A stretch of 64,000 bases of DNA from Actinomycetota bacterium (lineage in GTDB: Bacteria > Actinomycetota > Actinomycetes > Streptosporangiales > Streptosporangiaceae): contig DAHVAR010000197.1 of the NCBI GenBank assembly GCA_027314515.1, positions 1 to 64,000 of the forward strand, in the 5' to 3' direction. This document shows positions 61,595 to 64,000 of the stretch, piece after piece (position 1 is the first letter of the stretch; the number at the start of each line of letters is the position of its first letter). The translations under genes were made by a program, and so were the position numbers. The notes under the pieces were generated by a model, which was not told where the DNA came from, searched no databases, and worked only from the letters and a program-made list of their open reading frames with translations.

Positions 61595-62785
61595 ATGGAT
61601 CAGGTTCCCGCTGTTCAGCAGGCGCCACCGGGGCCACTGGCCGGATTGCTCGTCGCCGACTTCTCCCGGGTGCTGGCCGGGCCGTACTGCACGATGATCC
61701 TCGGCGACCTCGGCGCTGACGTCATCAAGGTGGAAGGCCCCGGAGGTGACGACACCCGGCACTGGATGCCGCCGCTTCGCTCCGGTATCTCCACCTACTA
61801 CCTGTCGATCAACCGGAACAAGCGCTCCCTCCAGCTCAACCTGCGGGATGCCGGCGACCGGGCGGCAGCCGCCGAACTGGCCAGGCGAGCCGACATCCTG
61901 GTCGAGAATTTCAAGCCGGGCGGGCTTCGCCAGTTTGGGCTCGACTACGACACCGTCAGGGCGACGAACCCAGCGGTGATCTACGCATCTATCACCGGGT
62001 TCGGCGCTGGCGGCGGCGCGCACCTGCCCGGATACGACCTGATCGTCGAGGCGATGTCCGGGCTCATGAGCCTCCAGGGTGATGCCGACGGGCAGCCGTA
62101 CCGGGCCGGCGTCGCGGTGTTCGACGTCATCTCCGGACTGCAGACCGCGATTGGCGTGCTCGCCGCGCTCGATCATCGGCACCGGACCGGCGAGGGACAG
62201 CACGTCGAGACCAACCTGATGGCCACGGCGCTTGCCGGGATGGTCAACCAGACCGGCGCCTACGCATCGGCCGGCGTCGTACCGCACCGGATGGGCAACT
62301 CGCATCCGAGCCTGTTCCCGTACGAGCCGCTGCCGACCGCCGACGGTGATCTGGTGATCGCCGCTGGCAATGACGGCCAGTTCCGCAATCTGTGCGCGGT
62401 ACTCGGGGCGCCCGAACTCGGCACCGACGAGCGGTTCGCGGCCAACTCCGGCCGCACCACCAACCGGGATCAGTTGCGGCCGCTGCTCATCGAACGGCTG
62501 AAGGAGCGCACCGCCGAGGAGTGGTTCGACGACCTGATCGCGGCAGGGGTTCCGTGCGGGCCGATCAACAGCGTGGCTGGCGGCGTGGCCTTTGCCGAGC
62601 AGATCGGCCTCGATCCGGTAGTACTGGCCGGGCAGGGAGAGGCCGCCGTGCCGGGCATCCGCAATCCGCTAACCTTCTCGGCCACTGCCCCGCGCTATGA
62701 CCTGCCACCACCCGCGCTGGACGAGCACGGCGCGGCGATCCGGGCCTGGCTCGCCGACCCGGACGCGGCGCCGCGCCGCGGCTGA
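61595..62785 (+). CDS. CaiB/BaiF (family III) CoA-transferase
   Basis: The 396-residue protein shows family III CoA-transferase features: LLVADFSRVLAGPYCTMILG, LGADVIKVEGPGGDDTRHW, NRNKRSLQLNLRD, the catalytic aspartate in LPGYDLIVEAMSGLM and PCGPINSV near the end. It transfers CoA between carboxylic acids. The substrate is unknown; no catabolic partner gene is adjacent. ATG 61595 follows GAGGAGAAGGG with long spacing. Confidence 0.94.
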   Translation: MDQVPAVQQAPPGPLAGLLVADFSRVLAGPYCTMILGDLGADVIKVEGPGGDDTRHWMPPLRSGISTYYLSINRNKRSLQLNLRDAGDRAAAAELARRADILVENFKPGGLRQFGLDYDTVRATNPAVIYASITGFGAGGGAHLPGYDLIVEAMSGLMSLQGDADGQPYRAGVAVFDVISGLQTAIGVLAALDHRHRTGEGQHVETNLMATALAGMVNQTGAYASAGVVPHRMGNSHPSLFPYEPLPTADGDLVIAAGNDGQFRNLCAVLGAPELGTDERFAANSGRTTNRDQLRPLLIERLKERTAEEWFDDLIAAGVPCGPINSVAGGVAFAEQIGLDPVVLAGQGEAAVPGIRNPLTFSATAPRYDLPPPALDEHGAAIRAWLADPDAAPRRG

Positions 62786-62891
62786 CCGCCGCTCGCGCCA
62801 GCCGGGAAGCCGCCTCCCGGTGCTACCGCAGCCGCTACGACAGCAGCACCCTGGCTGCTGACCTGGCTAGGAACAGCGACGGCCGACCACG

Positions 62892-63596
62892 TTAGCTCGG
62901 CTCACTGGCCCGCTCAGCCTCGACGGCCTTCCGCGCCAGCCAGTCCGCCTCCGACGGCCGGACGTTGGGGTCGGTCATGCGCTGCCGGGCGACCCGCGCG
63001 ATGTGCGGGCCGGGGTCGTCACGAACGGCGAGCAGGAACTGCCGGACGAAAGCGCCGCGGACCGCGCTTACCGCCGGGCGTACCGGCAAGGGCAGACCGT
63101 CAACTTCGGAGCTGGCCATGATGACATACGCCATCGCCACGTCGGCGCCCGCCGGGCCAGATTGCGCGTTGCTCCAGTCGATCACGACCGGCCCGCGGCT
63201 TGTCAGCATCACGTTGCCGGGGTGCAAATCCAAGTGCAGCACCGTGCCGCCGGACCCGAATGCTCGCGGCCAGCCAGCCGGAGCCACAATCTGGTGCAGC
63301 CGGTCGTGCAGGCCGGCGAGGGTGCGGGCGTGCCGGCGGGCAAGCCAGGGTCGGCGGGCGAGGTCGGCGAGCATGTCGCGGCCGCGCAGTCGCTCCATCA
63401 GTAGATCGGGTCCGTCCGCGTCGTAGACCACCGGGACCGGGTAGCCAGCCTGGCCCACGTGGCGCATCAGCTCGGCTTCGGCACGTACGTCGAACGGCGT
63501 CCGGTAGCGGCGCAGCACCCGGTCCGCACCGATCAAGTAGACGTCCGCGGCCCGGCCCGCTCCGATCAGCGGACCTGGCGCGCCACGAGCTGCCAT
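62892..63596 (-). CDS. APH-type phosphotransferase/kinase
   Basis: From ATG 63596 the protein has 234 residues. It starts with LIGAGRAADVYLIGADRVLR, a glycine-loop-like segment followed by RRYRTPFDVRAEAELM, then has the catalytic loop VLHLDLHPGNVMLTS and the metal aspartate in GPVVIDWSNAQSG. The substrate is unknown. It lies upstream of no obvious partner and is followed on the same strand, 100 bp upstream, by the M16 peptidase. Confidence 0.88.
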   Translation of the reverse strand: MAARGAPGPLIGAGRAADVYLIGADRVLRRYRTPFDVRAEAELMRHVGQAGYPVPVVYDADGPDLLMERLRGRDMLADLARRPWLARRHARTLAGLHDRLHQIVAPAGWPRAFGSGGTVLHLDLHPGNVMLTSRGPVVIDWSNAQSGPAGADVAMAYVIMASSEVDGLPLPVRPAVSAVRGAFVRQFLLAVRDDPGPHIARVARQRMTDPNVRPSEADWLARKAVEAERASEPS

Positions 63597-63702
63597 GCCA
63601 GGACGATACCGGATTGCCCGATCCGCTGCTTGCCAGCCTTCCCGCGGTAGAGCCCCGCTGCTGATGCTGCCTGGCCGGGGCAAACACCCGCCCGCGCTGA
63701 GG

Positions 63703-64000
63703 CTAGCCTGCCAGTGCGGCGGCGAAGGCTTCGTCGTCGTCGAACGGCCCGACGACCGCGAGCGCCTTGGGCTGGCCGAGCACGGCCACAGCTACCTCTC
63801 GGACCTGATCGTGGGTGACTGCCTGTACCGCGGCCAGGATCTCGTCGACCGGCTCGAGGAACGGGTAGACAAGCTCAGACTTGCCGAGCCTGCTCATCCG
63901 GGAGGACGGGTCCTCCAGCCCGAGCACGATCGACCCGCGCACCTGACCCTTGCCGCGGTCAAGCTCCTCATCTGTCAGCCCGTGCTCGATCACCTTGGCG
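63703..64000 (-). CDS. M16-family zinc peptidase, C-terminal end only
   Basis: The frame runs off the window edge; 98 C-terminal residues are visible. LTDEELDRGKGQVRGSIVLG, EDPSSRMSRLGKSELVYPFL and VTHDQVREVAVAVLG match the C-terminal domain of actinobacterial M16 (PepR/processing-peptidase-like) enzymes, which lie beside pnp and dapB in several actinomycetes. The HxxEH zinc site is outside the window. Confidence 0.88.
   Translation of the reverse strand, partial: AKVIEHGLTDEELDRGKGQVRGSIVLGLEDPSSRMSRLGKSELVYPFLEPVDEILAAVQAVTHDQVREVAVAVLGQPKALAVVGPFDDDEAFAAALAG

Noticed and set aside
61010-62305. 431-codon minus-strand frame over the MFS end and CoA-transferase start
   Set aside because: It spans two well-supported plus-strand genes and has no similarity.

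Overview
The window is GC-rich (codon third positions mostly G or C, frequent GTG starts) and looks like chromosome of an actinomycete. Supporting signs are an IdeR/DtxR-type iron box, a complete conservon (sensor kinase, roadblock, DUF742, small GTPase), a DUF1707 protein, a mycothiol-nitroreductase-like DsbA protein between rpiB and pepN (an order also known in Mycobacterium), an F420-type LLM oxidoreductase and menaquinone biosynthesis (menA). I cannot name the genus; a soil filamentous actinomycete is the best guess.

Layout. 0-3.7 kb: partial cyclase-like repeat protein, frameshifted GNAT, iron permease under an iron box, DUF1707 membrane protein. 3.7-8.4 kb: sulfotransferase, SDR, DUF1214 and NTF2-like genes on the minus strand, divergent from an LLM oxidoreductase; probably small-molecule or lipid oxidation. 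8.4-12.7 kb: stand-alone alanyl-tRNA-synthetase catalytic domain, DUF4232 lipoprotein, phosphotransferase, FabV-type enoyl reductase. 13-16.7 kb: flotillin plus small NfeD-like partner, cytosolic TroA-like metal receptor, siderophore-interacting reductase. 16.8-31 kb: SpoIIE phosphatase, MacB-type ABC exporter, a squalene-cyclase-like protein lacking the catalytic DxDD acid coupled to an HpnE-like desaturase, conservon cvnABCD, and a second membrane SpoIIE phosphatase. 31-38 kb: rpiB, DsbA-like, pepN, malQ. 38-41.5 kb: AbiEi/DUF559-like protein, then decayed genes (truncated DUF4037, penicillin-acylase N-terminal fragment). 41.6-49 kb: amidase, NERD protein, menA, SPFH/NfeD pair, broken HIT-like gene, acyl-CoA ligase. 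49-53 kb: GDPD phosphodiesterase with a hexanucleotide microsatellite, DksA-like, OsmC, dapB, dienelactone hydrolase. 53-64 kb: Ski2-like helicase, a flavin-based extracytosolic electron-transfer operon (heme/FAD reductase, FMN-binding protein, ApbE), TetR and MFS efflux pair, CaiB CoA-transferase, phosphotransferase, and the end of an M16 peptidase.

Two themes stand out beyond the genes. First, perfect short tandem duplications (15-27 bp) recur at about ten places, two of them duplicating a promoter hexamer. Second, two copies of a 70-bp palindromic element, 40 kb apart, sit just after gene ends with compensatory base changes in their stems; these look like members of a dispersed structured repeat family. 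Reading-frame damage (GNAT, DUF4037, penicillin acylase, HIT-like, ApbE) is also concentrated in the window.
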